Origin: Candidatus Merdivivens pullicola
GTDB taxonomy: Bacteria; Bacteroidota; Bacteroidia; Bacteroidales; UBA932
Direction: 5' to 3'
Assembly (NCBI GenBank): GCA_017694945.1
Contig: JADIMA010000035.1
Location: forward strand, 1 to 38,661
DNA length: 38,661 nucleotides
The notes under the pieces are model-generated. The model did no database searches. It had not been told where the DNA came from and worked only from the letters and a program-made list of their open reading frames with translations. Both the position numbers and the translations under genes were made by a program. Position 1 is the stretch's first letter. Each line of letters opens with the position of its first letter. Positions 38,469-38,661 of the stretch are shown in pieces.

Positions 38469-38476
38469 TATCTTTG
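38469..38476 (+). promoter_or_regulatory. -7 element (TATCTTTG) of the last lipoprotein gene
   Basis: An exact TAnnTTTG match, 12 bases after the terminator and 48 bases before the ATG at 38524. No -33 TTTG is seen at 19-21 bases; that place is taken by the end of the terminator. The third lipoprotein therefore seems to be transcribed separately. Confidence 0.65.
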
Positions 38477-38523
38477 TAAAGATTGAGCCACAGGTATTGA
38501 AAACACTATTAAAACTATAAAAC

Positions 38524-38661
38524 ATGAAAAGAATTTTATTTTTTTTAGGCATCGGAGCAATAATGCTTTCAGGATGCGAGCAGGCGGACAAACCATTGCC
38601 TGTATTCACTGCGGCGACAGAGGGGGAAATCGTTGCGGAAGCCTCCGGGGGAGTCTATTAC
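38524..38661 (+). CDS. Lipoprotein, N-terminal fragment (cut by window end)
   Basis: The first 46 codons of a plus-strand gene that runs off the window. The signal peptide MKRILFFLGIGAIMLSGC has a clear lipobox with C18, followed by EQADKPLPVF. The next segment (TAATEGEIVAEASGGVYY) could be the start of a BACON-like or other Ig-like strand, but too little is present for a call. It has its own -7 element and is the third lipoprotein gene in a row, so it may belong to the same surface locus. Confidence 0.7.
   Translation, partial: MKRILFFLGIGAIMLSGCEQADKPLPVFTAATEGEIVAEASGGVYY

Overview
The window reads as chromosomal DNA of a Bacteroidales member (phylum Bacteroidota). The grounds are the TAnnTTTG-type -7 promoter elements in front of many genes, the near absence of Shine-Dalgarno sequences, a TamL-type lipoprotein Omp85 protein, a 'CAN...GG' Ig-like lipoprotein with an outer-membrane barrel partner, a tricorn-like S41 protease with an N-terminal signal peptide, and several surface lipoproteins with a DUF4988-like N-terminus. 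Mid-range GC content and gene content would fit a Rikenellaceae-like or neighbouring gut lineage, but the family assignment is inference. Most of the window is core genome; the accessory-looking parts are 9.6-10.9 kb, 27.7-29.3 kb and 33.7 kb to the end.

Layout: 1-2562 is the end of a MacB-like ABC permease, a MacA/HlyD-type adaptor and a TolC-type outer-membrane factor (tripartite efflux). 2669-7201 is rarA/mgsA followed by a tricorn-like protease. 7292-9467 is a MATE exporter convergent with a small glycosyltransferase. 9648-10841 is a lipoprotein with a Big_2 domain and a C-type-lectin-like (FISUMP/DUF1566-like) tail. 10943-14485 (minus) is enolase and a TamL-like outer-membrane assembly protein. 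A palindromic divergent promoter at 14507-14529 separates tamL from a SpoU-type rRNA methyltransferase. 15271-18089 (minus) is a diphosphate-type phosphofructokinase followed by a cytoplasmic GH13 enzyme, a compact sugar-catabolic pair.

18156-27698 is a tightly packed seven-gene plus-strand array: ligA, an FlK-like thioesterase, a YihY-family membrane protein, a bifunctional RelA/SpoT enzyme, an Ig-like lipoprotein, an outer-membrane barrel and ispG. Convergent with it is a three-gene minus-strand unit (29231 to 27690) encoding a small exported protein and two paralogous two-helix membrane proteins, with a textbook promoter. carA-carB follow on the minus strand. A 628-bp non-coding interval (33702-34329) carries direct-repeat and palindrome elements upstream of carA, then a two-copy hairpin repeat. 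The right end holds three consecutive lipoprotein genes; the first two share an almost unchanged N-terminal module but carry unrelated C-terminal modules, and the first shares its tail with the lipoprotein at 9648.

Most interesting points: the mix-and-match surface lipoprotein family with a lectin-like tail that resembles targets of diversity-generating retroelements, the uncharacterised three-gene membrane operon, an IspG that looks like the three-domain type with most of the middle domain lost, and the symmetric tamL/rRNA-methyltransferase promoter. No reverse transcriptase, CRISPR array, transposase, integrase, tRNA or rRNA was found.
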